Shown here piece by piece: positions 6,013 through 11,586 of a stretch of DNA of 12,098 nucleotides. A program made the position numbers and the translations under genes. Position 1 is the first letter of the stretch. Every line of letters starts with the position of its first letter. The DNA comes from Gammaproteobacteria bacterium (GTDB lineage Bacteria; Pseudomonadota; Gammaproteobacteria; UBA6429): assembly GCA_003232015.1 (NCBI GenBank), contig QIKU01000208.1, positions 1 to 12,098 of the forward strand. The letters are read 5' to 3'. Below the pieces are notes generated by a model. The model made no database searches. It worked only from the letters and a program-made list of their open reading frames with translations, and was not told where the DNA came from.

Positions 6013-6528
6013 ATGAACATAAAGCAAATAGAGTCAGAAGCTCTTCATTTAAAAGAAGAAGAAAGAGCTGAACTTGTTCAAAAATTATTATTGAGTCTGG
6101 ATGTGCCGTCAGAAGATGAAATAAAGTCAGACTGGCTAAAAGAAGCACATTGCAGAGCAAAAGATCTGGATGAGGGCATCGTACAACCTGTTCCGGCTGA
6201 AGAGGTTAGGCGTAAAGCCCAGGCCTTGCTTCGTTTGAGTTATTATTTTCATCCTGCGGCAGAAGCAGAACATCTGGAAACGGTGGCACATTACGAATCA
6301 AAGCGGCCTGGATTAGGTGCAATTTATTTAACCGAGTTTGAACGGTGCATGATAGTGATATGTGAATTGCCGCAGCAACATCCGATAGAGCAAAAGCCGA
6401 ATATACAGCGTAAAAGAATGAAAAAATTCCCGTTTACTATTTTGTTTCGCAAAACTTCAGGGCTTATTCAAATATTAGCGCTTACCCACCATCGGCGGCG
6501 TCCTGCTTATTGGATAGGTCGAACATAA
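6013..6528 (+). CDS. fused antitoxin-toxin: PF09720-type addiction module antitoxin + ParE/RelE-type toxin
   Basis: Residues 1-74 are a complete addiction-module antitoxin of the PF09720/TIGR02574 type: an N-terminal helix (IESEALHLKEEERAELVQ), then the ...DEGIVQPVPAEEVRRKAQALLR end. Residues 75-171 are a complete RelE/ParE-superfamily toxin: FHPAAEAEHLETVAHYESK, the GLGAIYLTEFE block, RKRMKKFPFTILFRK, and a C-terminal ILALTHHRRRPAYWIGR. These are normally separate, overlapping genes. Here one ORF spans both. At 6231-6240 the sequence reads TCGTTTGAGT; with one T fewer the antitoxin would stop at TGA right after R74, and the toxin would begin at an overlapping TTG. The fusion is therefore one base from the standard layout. 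It could be genuine, a decay product or a homopolymer read error. Type II autoregulation is expected. Confidence 0.82.
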   Translation: MNIKQIESEALHLKEEERAELVQKLLLSLDVPSEDEIKSDWLKEAHCRAKDLDEGIVQPVPAEEVRRKAQALLRLSYYFHPAAEAEHLETVAHYESKRPGLGAIYLTEFERCMIVICELPQQHPIEQKPNIQRKRMKKFPFTILFRKTSGLIQILALTHHRRRPAYWIGRT

Positions 6529-6555
6529 GAGCTATCTCCACCAGAGCAGGGACTC

Positions 6556-6631
6556 TTGGGCTCAGAGTAAATACTCGCCCAACTGTAACAGAATCAGGAA
6601 AGCTTAAAATAGTTTTTACTCTGACCCCAAA
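6556..6631. repeat. GGGGTCAGAG-family inverted repeat (copy 4), right flank of the fused TA gene
   Basis: A direct-orientation copy of 5811-5888. Its left arm (6556-6575) differs at two bases, the loop is nearly the same (CTGTAACAGAATCA is shared), and the right arm (6611-6631) is identical. The two copies bracket the 516-bp fused gene and its promoter. Confidence 0.85.
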
Positions 6632-6792
6632 TATCAAAAGGCTTGCCTTCTTTAAAACGAGAACAGTGTGGCAAAAATTCAACAAATACCGCTGCCAGCC
6701 CACAAAACCAAAGCTAAATCATTGATTTCTAATTTACTAAACTATTAATGCACACCTTAAAATTCAAGGGTTTAGGGTTGTTTTGTATCTAA

Positions 6793-6865
6793 TACGCAAC
6801 AAAAAGGCCGTATTTAGTAATAAGCTGAAATAAATGTTGCGTACACGGCACAAGTTGTTTATAAA
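6793..6865 (+). promoter_or_regulatory. porin promoter with a 9-bp inverted repeat over the -35
   Basis: TTGCGT (6837-6842), 17 bases, TATAAA (6860-6865), about 70 bp before the porin ATG. The -35 lies in TGTTGCGTA (6835-6843), the exact reverse complement of TACGCAACA (6793-6801). The arm centres are 42 bp apart, four helical turns, so a dimeric regulator could bind both arms. The remaining DNA of the 405-bp gap 6529-6933 shows nothing else beyond the repeat at 6556. Confidence 0.55.
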
Positions 6866-6933
6866 GTCACCTGAGTTTACCTAACCTGACTCAATAAATA
6901 TAAATTAATAACTAAACCTTTTAGGAGTTCATA

Positions 6934-7932
6934 ATGAACAATAAATTAATTGCACTTGCTGTTGCGGCTGCATTTACAACGCCAATGGCTGCTCAAGCCG
7001 GTGTTACTGTATACGGTGCTTTACAAGTTGAAATCGCAAGCGTTGATAACGCTGGCTACGGCGAAAACAACACTACAAACAGCCGTACTGGTATTGCCGC
7101 AGGCGAAAAAGGCATAAAAATGGGCGATAACAAGCGTGGTCGTATCGGCCTTAAGATTTCTGACGATCTTGGCGGTGGCATGAAAGGTATTGCTAAATTC
7201 GAATGGCAGGTAGATACACCAAACGGCAACATTAATGATGGCGCTCGTGAAGGCTGGGTTGGTTTAAAAGGTGGTTTCGGTGAAGTTAAAATGGGCCGTA
7301 TTAAAACACCTTACAAATACACCGGTGGTGTAAAATACGATCCATTCGTGACCACTTACATGGAAGCTCGTAAATCTGGCGGCATGAAAGGCGGTTCCTG
7401 GGGCCAAAACAGTTTCTGGAATACTGCTGCATCTTATAAAAATAAATTTGGCGCGGTATCTGTATGGGTAGCTTACGGTATGGACGAAGCTGATGGTTCT
7501 GTTGGTACACCAGGTAACATGGGTGATATATCATGGGCCGTTAAATACAAGCAGAAAAGCTTTGAAGTTTTTGCTTCTGCAAACATAGACGATAGCCAAA
7601 CAGGTCCAAATAATAACGAGGTAACTAAAGTGGGTGGCCAGTATAAAATGGGCGCACACAAAATTTCAGCACAGTATGAAATGAATGATGATACTATCAA
7701 CTCTGATGTTTTGTTTATTGGTTACCAGATGAAAATGGGCAAAAATACATTTGTAGCTCAAATGGGCCAAACTGATGCCGATGGTTCTGCTAACGACGTT
7801 GACTACCTTGCAGTAGGTATGATTCATAGCTTCAGCAAGAAAACACGTGCATATGTCGGTTACCGTGACACCGATGGTTTTGGCAATAACGATTTGTCAG
7901 CAATTAGCCTTGGCTTACGTGTAAGCTTCTAA
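6934..7932 (+). CDS. outer-membrane porin, Gram-negative general porin family
   Basis: A 332-residue beta-barrel porin of the proteobacterial Porin_4/OmpC-like group, forming a trimeric diffusion channel for small solutes. Residues 1-22 are a signal peptide (MNNK, a hydrophobic Ala-rich core, MAAQA) cleaved before GVTVYG, the standard first strand. Other family segments are RIGLKISDDLGGGMKGIAKFEWQ near residue 70, REGWVGLKGGFGEVKMGRIKTP near 105, where loop 3 begins, and a final strand ending in the aromatic F332 (LGLRVSF) read by the BAM assembly machinery. A strong ribosome binding site, TAGGAG, precedes the ATG. The gene has its own promoter and terminator. The fairly short barrel and high Gly/Lys content are ordinary; ion selectivity cannot be told from sequence. 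Confidence 0.93.
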   Translation: MNNKLIALAVAAAFTTPMAAQAGVTVYGALQVEIASVDNAGYGENNTTNSRTGIAAGEKGIKMGDNKRGRIGLKISDDLGGGMKGIAKFEWQVDTPNGNINDGAREGWVGLKGGFGEVKMGRIKTPYKYTGGVKYDPFVTTYMEARKSGGMKGGSWGQNSFWNTAASYKNKFGAVSVWVAYGMDEADGSVGTPGNMGDISWAVKYKQKSFEVFASANIDDSQTGPNNNEVTKVGGQYKMGAHKISAQYEMNDDTINSDVLFIGYQMKMGKNTFVAQMGQTDADGSANDVDYLAVGMIHSFSKKTRAYVGYRDTDGFGNNDLSAISLGLRVSF

Positions 7933-7956
7933 TAGTAAAATATTAGTTGTTATAAG

Positions 7957-7983
7957 AACGGGTGCTTCGGCACCCGTTTTTTT
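7957..7983 (+). terminator. rho-independent terminator of the porin gene
   Basis: CGGGTGC, tetraloop TTCG, GCACCCG, then TTTTTTT. A textbook UUCG-capped terminator 25 bp after the porin stop codon. Confidence 0.95.
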
Positions 7984-8011
7984 ATGCCTGGCTTTTGCCG
8001 GAGGACGTTTT

Positions 8012-8035
8012 GCAGGGGAACCCCTGCTCTTTTTT
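8012..8035 (+). terminator. second hairpin/terminator before the lipoprotein gene
   Basis: GCAGGG, loop GAAC, CCCTGC, then TCTTTTTT. It may back up the porin terminator and insulate the lipoprotein gene. Confidence 0.6.
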
Positions 8036-8138
8036 ATGGTCGATATATATCTGTAAGGTGAATAATATTACATTTGTTTTGGCCAATTTATTTTTATTGG
8101 TTTATTTCTATTGATTTTAATTTTTTGGAGAAACAGTA

Positions 8139-8951
8139 ATGGTGTCATTATTAAAGGATTGTCGGCTTTATGTTGTTGTAATCGGTGTGTTATTCCTTAG
8201 CGCGTGCAGTAGCACCAGCGGGCCGGTTCGTTTATACGAGGGAACACCAAAACAAGACAGTAATATTGTTAAATTGATTGTTCCAGCCGCTCTCGACATA
8301 CTGGAAATAGACAATAAAGCATTTAAAGATTCTCCCTATATTATTGATGGCCAGTATCAGCTCGATCTTTTACCGGGCGTACACAACTTTAAGGTACGCT
8401 ATTCACAAATCTGGGGTAGTGACGCGCTGGGTATGATGGTGAGCTCCGGTGTATTTTATTTTACGCTGGATACATCAGCGGGTAGCGTTTACAACTTTAA
8501 GCACAATGGCCCGGAAGATTTACTCGATGCAGAGTTCGATAATTTGGTCGGGGATATTGAAATATGGCTCGAAGAACACAAAGACGGGCAACAAAAAATC
8601 GCGAGAAAAATCGAAGCGGTCGGTGTGTATACTTATAGCAATCTACAGTCGAGCTTTTTAGGTGAAGGTGGCGTTGTAAGCAAACGAACAGCAGCAAAAG
8701 GCGTGGACAGGCAAGTGCCGGTAGCAGACCAGGTGCAACAAAAAGCCAATGAACAACTCGAATTCTGGTGGAAAATAGCCGATGCACAGCAACGCAAGGC
8801 ATTCCAGGCATGGCTGGTTACCCTGAAAGAAGTAAGCGGGAGTAAAACAACGGACTCCATGCAACAAAAAGCCGCTGAGCAATTAAAGTTCTGGTGGAAA
8901 CTTGCAGACATAGAACAACGCAAATCATTTTTGTTATGGATAAAAAAATAA
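8139..8951 (+). CDS. lipoprotein with tandem DUF2057-like C-terminal motifs
   Basis: A 270-residue lipoprotein. A short N-terminus with K6 and R9 and a hydrophobic core (11-20) end in the lipobox L20-S21-A22-C23, with lipidation at C23. S24-S25 follow rather than Asp, so Lol sorting to the outer membrane is likely. Residues 45-120 look like a small beta domain (SPYIIDGQYQLDLLPGVHNFKVRY). The C-terminus has two copies of a Trp-rich helix, residues 199-226 and 241-268, 42 residues apart, sharing QQKAxEQLxFWWKxADxxQRKxFxxW. A single copy of this motif ends E. coli YccT (DUF2057: LKYWFKLADPQTR...), so I place the protein near that family with low certainty; the function is unknown. The ribosome binding site TTGGAG precedes the ATG at 8139. 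It appears monocistronic, after the porin terminators and before a repeat cluster. Confidence 0.75.
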   Translation: MVSLLKDCRLYVVVIGVLFLSACSSTSGPVRLYEGTPKQDSNIVKLIVPAALDILEIDNKAFKDSPYIIDGQYQLDLLPGVHNFKVRYSQIWGSDALGMMVSSGVFYFTLDTSAGSVYNFKHNGPEDLLDAEFDNLVGDIEIWLEEHKDGQQKIARKIEAVGVYTYSNLQSSFLGEGGVVSKRTAAKGVDRQVPVADQVQQKANEQLEFWWKIADAQQRKAFQAWLVTLKEVSGSKTTDSMQQKAAEQLKFWWKLADIEQRKSFLLWIKK

Positions 8952-8959
8952 TATGAGTC

Positions 8960-9029
8960 GTATGATGGGTGCTACCCATCATTTTGAATTTGGCTTTGAT
9001 GGGTTACGCTATCGCTGCACCCATCCTAC
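8960..9029. repeat. GTAGGATGGGTG-family repeat unit 1
   Basis: A palindromic unit with an outer stem GATGGGT/ACCCATC and closing CTAC (9026-9029), and an inner stem ACCCATCA/TGATGGGT. It starts GTAT rather than GTAG and lacks about 12 bp that unit 4 has, so it is slightly degenerate. It begins just past the lipoprotein stop codon. Confidence 0.8.
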
Positions 9030-9055
9030 CTGTTTGTGTGGAACCGGAATTTAAA
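8974..9055 (+). repeat. 82-bp inverted repeat, left copy, flanking the TumE/TumA-like locus
   Basis: These 82 bp are the reverse complement of 10246-10327 with only three mismatches. They cover most of repeat unit 1 plus 26 bp of unique-looking sequence (through GTGTGGAACCGGAATTTAAA). Because the match continues past the REP-like part, shared descent of one segment is more likely than two independent REP copies. Confidence 0.88.
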
Positions 9056-9126
9056 ATATACAGTGTTCCATTTGGCGTTGCTGGTGTTTGTGCGTATATT
9101 GCATAGGGTGCAACTCGTCAAAAGTC

Positions 9127-9200
9127 GTAGGATGGGTGCAACCCATCATTTAATTAAGCGGCTGGTGGTGATGGGTTGCGCTGCGCTTCACCCATCCTAC
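9127..9200. repeat. GTAGGATGGGTG-family repeat unit 2
   Basis: GTAG (9127-9130) plus GATGGGTG (9131-9138), an inner ACCCATCA/TGATGGGT stem, then CACCCATC (9189-9196) and CTAC (9197-9200). It is a full paired unit with GTAG and CTAC ends, as in BIME-type REP pairs. Confidence 0.85.
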
Positions 9201-9226
9201 AAATTCATTTTGTCAATGGGCAACAC

Positions 9227-9300
9227 GTAGGTTGGGGGGATTGCCAGGGAACCCCCAACAAAATCCAGGTACTGGTGGGCTGCGCTATCGTAAATCCCAT
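9227..9300. repeat. GTAG-headed repeat unit 3, variant
   Basis: GTAG (9227-9230) is followed by GTTGGGGG (9231-9238) pairing with CCCCCAAC (9252-9259), then a GTGGGCTGCGCTATCGTAAATCCCAT half that resembles units 1, 2 and 4. It ends a few bases before the stop codon of the antitoxin-like gene. Confidence 0.65.
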
Positions 9301-9308
9301 CGACAAAC

Positions 9309-9665
9309 TTACACAAACCCATGACAAATATTAAACTGTGTTGCTTTAGCAATGGGTTTAGCCTGTTTGCTCGTCCTTTCAATTTTTACAACGCCATAAC
9401 TCTCAAGCTTTTTTAATGTTCTGGATAAATTACTTTCTGCACGACCCGAATACTTAGCTAGCTGGCGAATGGTTTCTGGCTTTTTTTCATCCATTATTTG
9501 AAGTAATTTCATGTTATTTTCATCAAGAACTTGTGCTACAGATTTAATAGAACTAAACCAGATTTTTGGCTCACCACGTTTCGGTTCATACCGCCCCGCG
9601 GCAATATCAAGTATCCGTTTTTGAATTTTATCTCTTGGCATAATGCCTATTTTTACTGTTTTCAT
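9309..9665 (-). CDS. HVO_A0114-type winged-helix DNA-binding protein (TumA-like antitoxin)
   Basis: A 118-residue protein that matches, from memory, the HVO_A0114 family of small MarR-like regulators: MKTVKIGIM start, GRYEPKRGEPKIWFSS in the N-terminal third, then a winged helix at about residues 42-95 with LLQIMDEKKPETIRQLAKYSGR as the first helices and SNLSRTLKKLESYGVVKIER as recognition helix and wing. Such proteins are typically encoded beside DUF6516 (TumE) toxins and serve as antitoxin and repressor. I chose the ATG at 9665 over the one at 9689 because AGAGGTG sits 5-6 bases upstream of it. That ribosome binding site overlaps the stop codon of the upstream toxin gene (10-bp gap), implying translational coupling. 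The toxin-first order differs from most type II systems. Confidence 0.8.
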   Translation of the reverse strand: MKTVKIGIMPRDKIQKRILDIAAGRYEPKRGEPKIWFSSIKSVAQVLDENNMKLLQIMDEKKPETIRQLAKYSGRAESNLSRTLKKLESYGVVKIERTSKQAKPIAKATQFNICHGFV

Positions 9666-9675
9666 ATAAACACCT

Positions 9676-10041
9676 CTATTCCAGTGCATTCAGGATTTTA
9701 TTAACCCGGTTTAAAAAGTCTCTCACTAATTTTTCTGCACTTTCAAAATGATATAATACCCCTGCATCATTCGGGTCGTGGTGTACATGGTCATACTGTA
9801 TAACACGTGTAGAATATTTTTTATTCCTGCCCTTTGATTTTGGCAAGGCATGCGCATTATCCATTCCAAAGATACGCTGGTTATGATTGTCATGTAAAGT
9901 GAGTGAATAACGTATTCCGTGAGACCGCTCTTTGGTTACTGCGACTTTACGCGCTTCAAACCTATACCAATAACCATTATCTTCTCGCACCTCAAAACCA
10001 TTGAGATCTAACAGATAATCCAAACCTGTATCCCTACCCAT
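9676..10041 (-). CDS. TumE-like toxin (DUF6516 family)
   Basis: A 121-residue protein with the DUF6516/TumE layout: an N-terminal GYWYRFEARKV strand pair, a RYSLTLHDNHNQRIFGMDNAH core, then a His-rich YDHVHHDPND segment (about residues 84-93) and a C-terminal helix FESAEKLVRDFLNRVNKIL. The conserved D76, the histidines and nearby Arg/Lys residues could form a nuclease-like active site, but the mechanism is not known to me. The ATG at 10041 has AAGGA 7 bases upstream. It is the first gene of a two-gene minus-strand operon with the HVO_A0114-type regulator. No membrane segment or signal peptide is present, so it is cytoplasmic. Naming rests on recalled family resemblance; the pairing with its usual partner makes it firmer. 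Confidence 0.78.
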   Translation of the reverse strand: MGRDTGLDYLLDLNGFEVREDNGYWYRFEARKVAVTKERSHGIRYSLTLHDNHNQRIFGMDNAHALPKSKGRNKKYSTRVIQYDHVHHDPNDAGVLYHFESAEKLVRDFLNRVNKILNALE

Positions 10042-10069
10042 ATCAATCCTTGTATATCACCTAATGATA

Positions 10070-10112
10070 AGTATAGGCGCAAAGAAAAAAACTGTCAATA
10101 TTAATTAATATT
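10070..10112 (-). promoter_or_regulatory. promoter and palindromic operator of the TumE/TumA-like operon
   Basis: On the minus strand TTGACA (10098-10093), 17 bases and TATACT (10075-10070) form a near-consensus promoter 29 bp before the toxin ATG. A perfect 16-bp palindrome, AATATTAATTAATATT (10097-10112), overlaps the edge of the -35. It is a natural place for the winged-helix antitoxin to bind and repress. Confidence 0.7.
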
Positions 10113-10168
10113 ACATACGACTATTGCCCGCAATGAGCGGAAAGGCTAAATTTTGTGGGAATCCCTCA

Positions 10169-10190
10169 AGGGCGAGCCCTTTAATTCTAA
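10169..10190 (+). repeat. degenerate GGGTCAGAG-family fragment
   Basis: AGGGCGAGCCCTTTAATTCT resembles the left arm and following bases of the copy at 2439-2459 (GGGGTCAGAGCCCTTTAATTCT) with several changes. Confidence 0.45.
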
Positions 10191-10193
10191 TAC

Positions 10194-10224
10194 GTAGCCC
10201 GGATGCAGCACAGCGAAATCCGGG
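10194..10224 (+). repeat. REP-like hairpin, GTAGCCCGGAT family, single unit
   Basis: GTAG (10194-10197), CCCGGAT (10198-10204), a 13-base loop and ATCCGGG (10218-10224). It is nearly identical to the unit at 809-839 in the same orientation. Confidence 0.8.
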
Positions 10225-10245
10225 AGGTTGGAGATTGTTTCCCGG

Positions 10246-10327
10246 TTTAAATTCCGGTTCCACACAAACAGGTAAGATGGGTGCAGCGATAGCGTAACCC
10301 ATCAAAGCTAAATTCAAAATAATGGGT
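10246..10327 (-). repeat. 82-bp inverted repeat, right copy, flanking the TumE/TumA-like locus
   Basis: Reverse complement of 8974-9055 with three mismatches. With the left copy it brackets the two-gene locus and its promoter, with 1190 bp between the copies. Confidence 0.88.
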
Positions 10328-10352
10328 TACGCTATCGCTGCACCCATCCTAC
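10272..10352. repeat. GTAGGATGGGTG-family repeat unit 4
   Basis: A near-perfect long palindrome: AAGATGGGTGCAGCGATAGC on the left mirrors GCTATCGCTGCACCCATCCT on the right, ending CTAC (10349-10352). It is the most complete unit of the family here and abuts the duplicated DsrE segment that begins at 10353. Confidence 0.85.
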
Positions 10353-10607
10353 AGTTTAAATCCGAATATAAGACCAGCCTTCTTTCTGGCGTTTAACTAT
10401 CTGGTTAATGGCCGAAATAACGACGCCCGTTTGCGGTAAAAGGTCAACGGGTTTGCCCTGGGTGCGTTGCAGTCGCTTAAGCGTTTTACCGCAGGCCATC
10501 ACCACCAGGTTCTGGTACTTCTGTTGCAATTTTTGCAGGCGGTGGTTGTATTGTTTATGGTTATTTGTAACCAATGCCACGCCATCACTGTTGGTTAAAA
10601 TTTCCAG
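10353..10607 (-). repeat. 255-bp direct repeat, left copy (3' end of the DsrE-family gene)
   Basis: It aligns base for base with 11658-11912 (constant offset 1305) with ten mismatches and no gap, 96 percent identical. It ends at TTTCCAG (10601-10607), where the intact gene continues but this copy switches to CAAGTAGCCCGG, a REP unit. Together with the right copy it encloses vapBC and three REP units. Confidence 0.93.
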
Positions 10608-10610
10608 CAA
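10356..10610 (-). pseudogene. 5'-truncated DsrE-family gene copy
   Basis: It carries the last 83 residues of a DsrE/DsrF-like protein, including the VVMACGKTLKRLQ cysteine segment and the family-typical C-terminus ...VKRQKEGWSYIR. The first ~60 or more residues, including the first beta strand, are missing because the sequence breaks into a REP element at 10608. The only start left is a TTG (10610-10608) created at the junction, with no ribosome binding site. The encoded 83 residues are identical to those of the intact copy at 11661, although the DNA differs at ten places. Without the N-terminal half it is unlikely to fold as a DsrE domain. Confidence 0.85.
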
Positions 10611-10689
10611 GTAGCCCGGATGGAATAAAATGTAATCTGGGAAGCCACTCTCAACCTCCCCGGATTCCGCTTCGCTGCATCCAGGCTAC
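10611..10689. repeat. paired REP unit (BIME-like), GTAGCCCGGAT family, left of vapBC
   Basis: GTAG (10611-10614) with CCCGGAT/ATCTGGG, a spacer, then CCCGGAT/ATCCAGG and CTAC (10686-10689). It begins three bases after the truncation point of the DsrE copy. The preceding CCAGCAA is shared with the next unit. Confidence 0.85.
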
Positions 10690-10703
10690 GTACTAAGAAA
10701 TAG

Positions 10704-10736
10704 CGTCATTCCCGCGTGATTTTGGCGGGAATCCAG
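10704..10736. repeat. small hairpin repeat, ATTCCCGC/GCGGGAAT type
   Basis: ATTCCCGC (10708-10715) and GCGGGAAT (10725-10732) in a CGTCATTCCCGCG...GCGGGAATCCAG context, a short dispersed repeat type common in proteobacterial genomes. It lies between two REP pairs. Confidence 0.6.
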
Positions 10737-10739
10737 CAA

Positions 10740-10820
10740 GTAGCCCGGATGGAATAAAATGTAATCCGGGGAGCCGCGCTCTCAACCTCCCTGGATTTCG
10801 GTTCGCTACATCCCGGCTAC
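10740..10820. repeat. second paired REP unit (BIME-like) left of vapBC
   Basis: GTAG (10740-10743), CCCGGAT/ATCCGGG, a spacer, then a degenerate second hairpin and CTAC (10817-10820). Its first 30 bases and the preceding CCAGCAA match those at 10604-10637, so the two units are direct repeats of each other. Together with the other repeats it fills the 325-bp gap 10608-10932 up to the vapBC promoter. Confidence 0.85.
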
Positions 10821-10861
10821 GTACTCCTTCCTGCCGTTTACATACCTGGCTTCTTAAAGTA

Positions 10862-10919
10862 GGGATATACGTTTGACATATCCCATTTTCTAGCTATAAT
10901 GGATATACAAGTGGGATAT
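10862..10919 (+). promoter_or_regulatory. vapBC promoter and operator
   Basis: The -35 TTGACA (10873-10878) and -10 TATAAT (10895-10900) are both perfect, with a 16-base spacer. Four GGGATAT-like half-sites surround them: GGGATAT (10862-10868), inverted ATATCCC (10878-10884), GGATATAC (10901-10908) and GGGATAT (10913-10919). ATATCCCA (10878-10885) and TGGGATAT (10912-10919) form an 8-bp inverted repeat spanning the -10. This suits cooperative autorepression by a VapB-VapC complex. Confidence 0.8.
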
Positions 10920-10932
10920 ATAGGTGAGTAAA

Positions 10933-11169
10933 ATGTCAACGGCACACACAAAAATCTTTATGAGTAACCGCAGCCAGGCTGTTCGTTTACCGAAAAATGT
11001 TGCTTTCCCAGAGTCGGTTAAAGAGATCGATATTGTGGCGATTGGGAATAAGCGCCTTATTATACCTGCGGGTGGTTCCTGGGATAGCTGGTTTGAGTCG
11101 CTGGATGCGACAGATGACTTTATGGTTGAGCGTGAGCAACCGGCAGACCAGATCCGGGAAGAGTTTTAA
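10933..11169 (+). CDS. vapB: VapB-type antitoxin (AbrB/SpoVT fold)
   Basis: A 78-residue antitoxin. The N-terminal half is the swapped-hairpin AbrB/MazE DNA-binding domain, with the signature KIFMSNRSQAVRLPKNVAFP, then strands EIDIVAIGNKRLIIPAG. The C-terminal tail WDSWFESLDATDDFM...QPADQIREEF is the toxin-binding part that occupies the VapC active site. A GTG at 10924 is in frame, but AGGTG around it makes a good ribosome binding site for the ATG at 10933 (6-base spacer), so I start there. Its TAA stop shares the A with the ATG of vapC (TAATG), giving tight translational coupling. It should bind the GGGATAT half-sites in its own promoter. Confidence 0.9.
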   Translation: MSTAHTKIFMSNRSQAVRLPKNVAFPESVKEIDIVAIGNKRLIIPAGGSWDSWFESLDATDDFMVEREQPADQIREEF

Positions 11170-11570
11170 TGCTCAAGTACATGCTCGATACCAATATTGT
11201 GATCTACGCAATCAAGAATAAGCCCCCGGAGGTAAAAGAAACTTTCAAGCGTTATGATGGGCAGATGTGTATTTCTACAGTAACGCTGGGCGAGTTGATT
11301 TATGGTGCGGAACGTTCAACACAACCTGAAAAGAATATGGAAGTCGTAGAGGGAATGGCTGCGCGCCTGGAAGTGTTATCGTTTGGTTCACGCGATGCGG
11401 CCCATTTTGGGCAACTCAGGGCAGAATTAGTGAGTTCAGGTAAAACAATTGGGCCGTACGATATGATGATTGCCGGGCATGCCAGATCAACGGGGTTAAT
11501 TTTAGTGACAAACAATGAGAAAGAGTTTAACCGAGTTCCAGGGCTACGTGTAGAGAACTGGGTTACATAA
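11169..11570 (+). CDS. vapC: VapC toxin, PIN-domain ribonuclease
   Basis: A 133-residue PIN-domain endoribonuclease. Members cut tRNA or rRNA and stop translation when VapB is lost. The acidic metal-binding residues are in place: D7 in MLDTNIVIYA, E42 in TLGELIYGAE, and D98 in IGPYDMMIAGHA, followed by the LVTNNEKEFNRVPGL segment (112-126), where VapCs carry Asn or Asp at the fourth position. Length and end (LRVENW) are normal, so the toxin looks intact. It overlaps vapB by one base. The cleavage target cannot be read from sequence. A REP remnant follows 16 bp after the stop codon. Confidence 0.92.
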   Translation: MLKYMLDTNIVIYAIKNKPPEVKETFKRYDGQMCISTVTLGELIYGAERSTQPEKNMEVVEGMAARLEVLSFGSRDAAHFGQLRAELVSSGKTIGPYDMMIAGHARSTGLILVTNNEKEFNRVPGLRVENWVT

Positions 11571-11586
11571 ATTTTATTTTAAGCAA

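Noticed and set aside
6482..6725. Small ORFs on both strands over the repeat at 6556
   Set aside because: They read through palindromic repeat sequence and show no ribosome binding site or family motif.
8957..9300. Clustered similar repeats that might look like a CRISPR array
   Set aside because: Units are 70-80 bp, internally palindromic, diverged and irregularly spaced, with no constant-length unique spacers and no cas genes nearby.
9666..9689. Upstream ATG at 9689 as the antitoxin start
   Set aside because: It would overlap the toxin gene by 14 bp and add eight residues not seen in the family, while AGAGGTG is placed correctly for the ATG at 9665.
8974..10327. Insertion sequence with 82-bp terminal inverted repeats
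   Set aside because: The only genes inside are TA genes; no transposase or flanking target duplication was found. Kept as an inverted-repeat finding instead.
10408..10614. Plus-strand ORF across the truncated DsrE copy
   Set aside because: It is the antisense of the DsrE fragment; its composition follows the opposite-strand codons.
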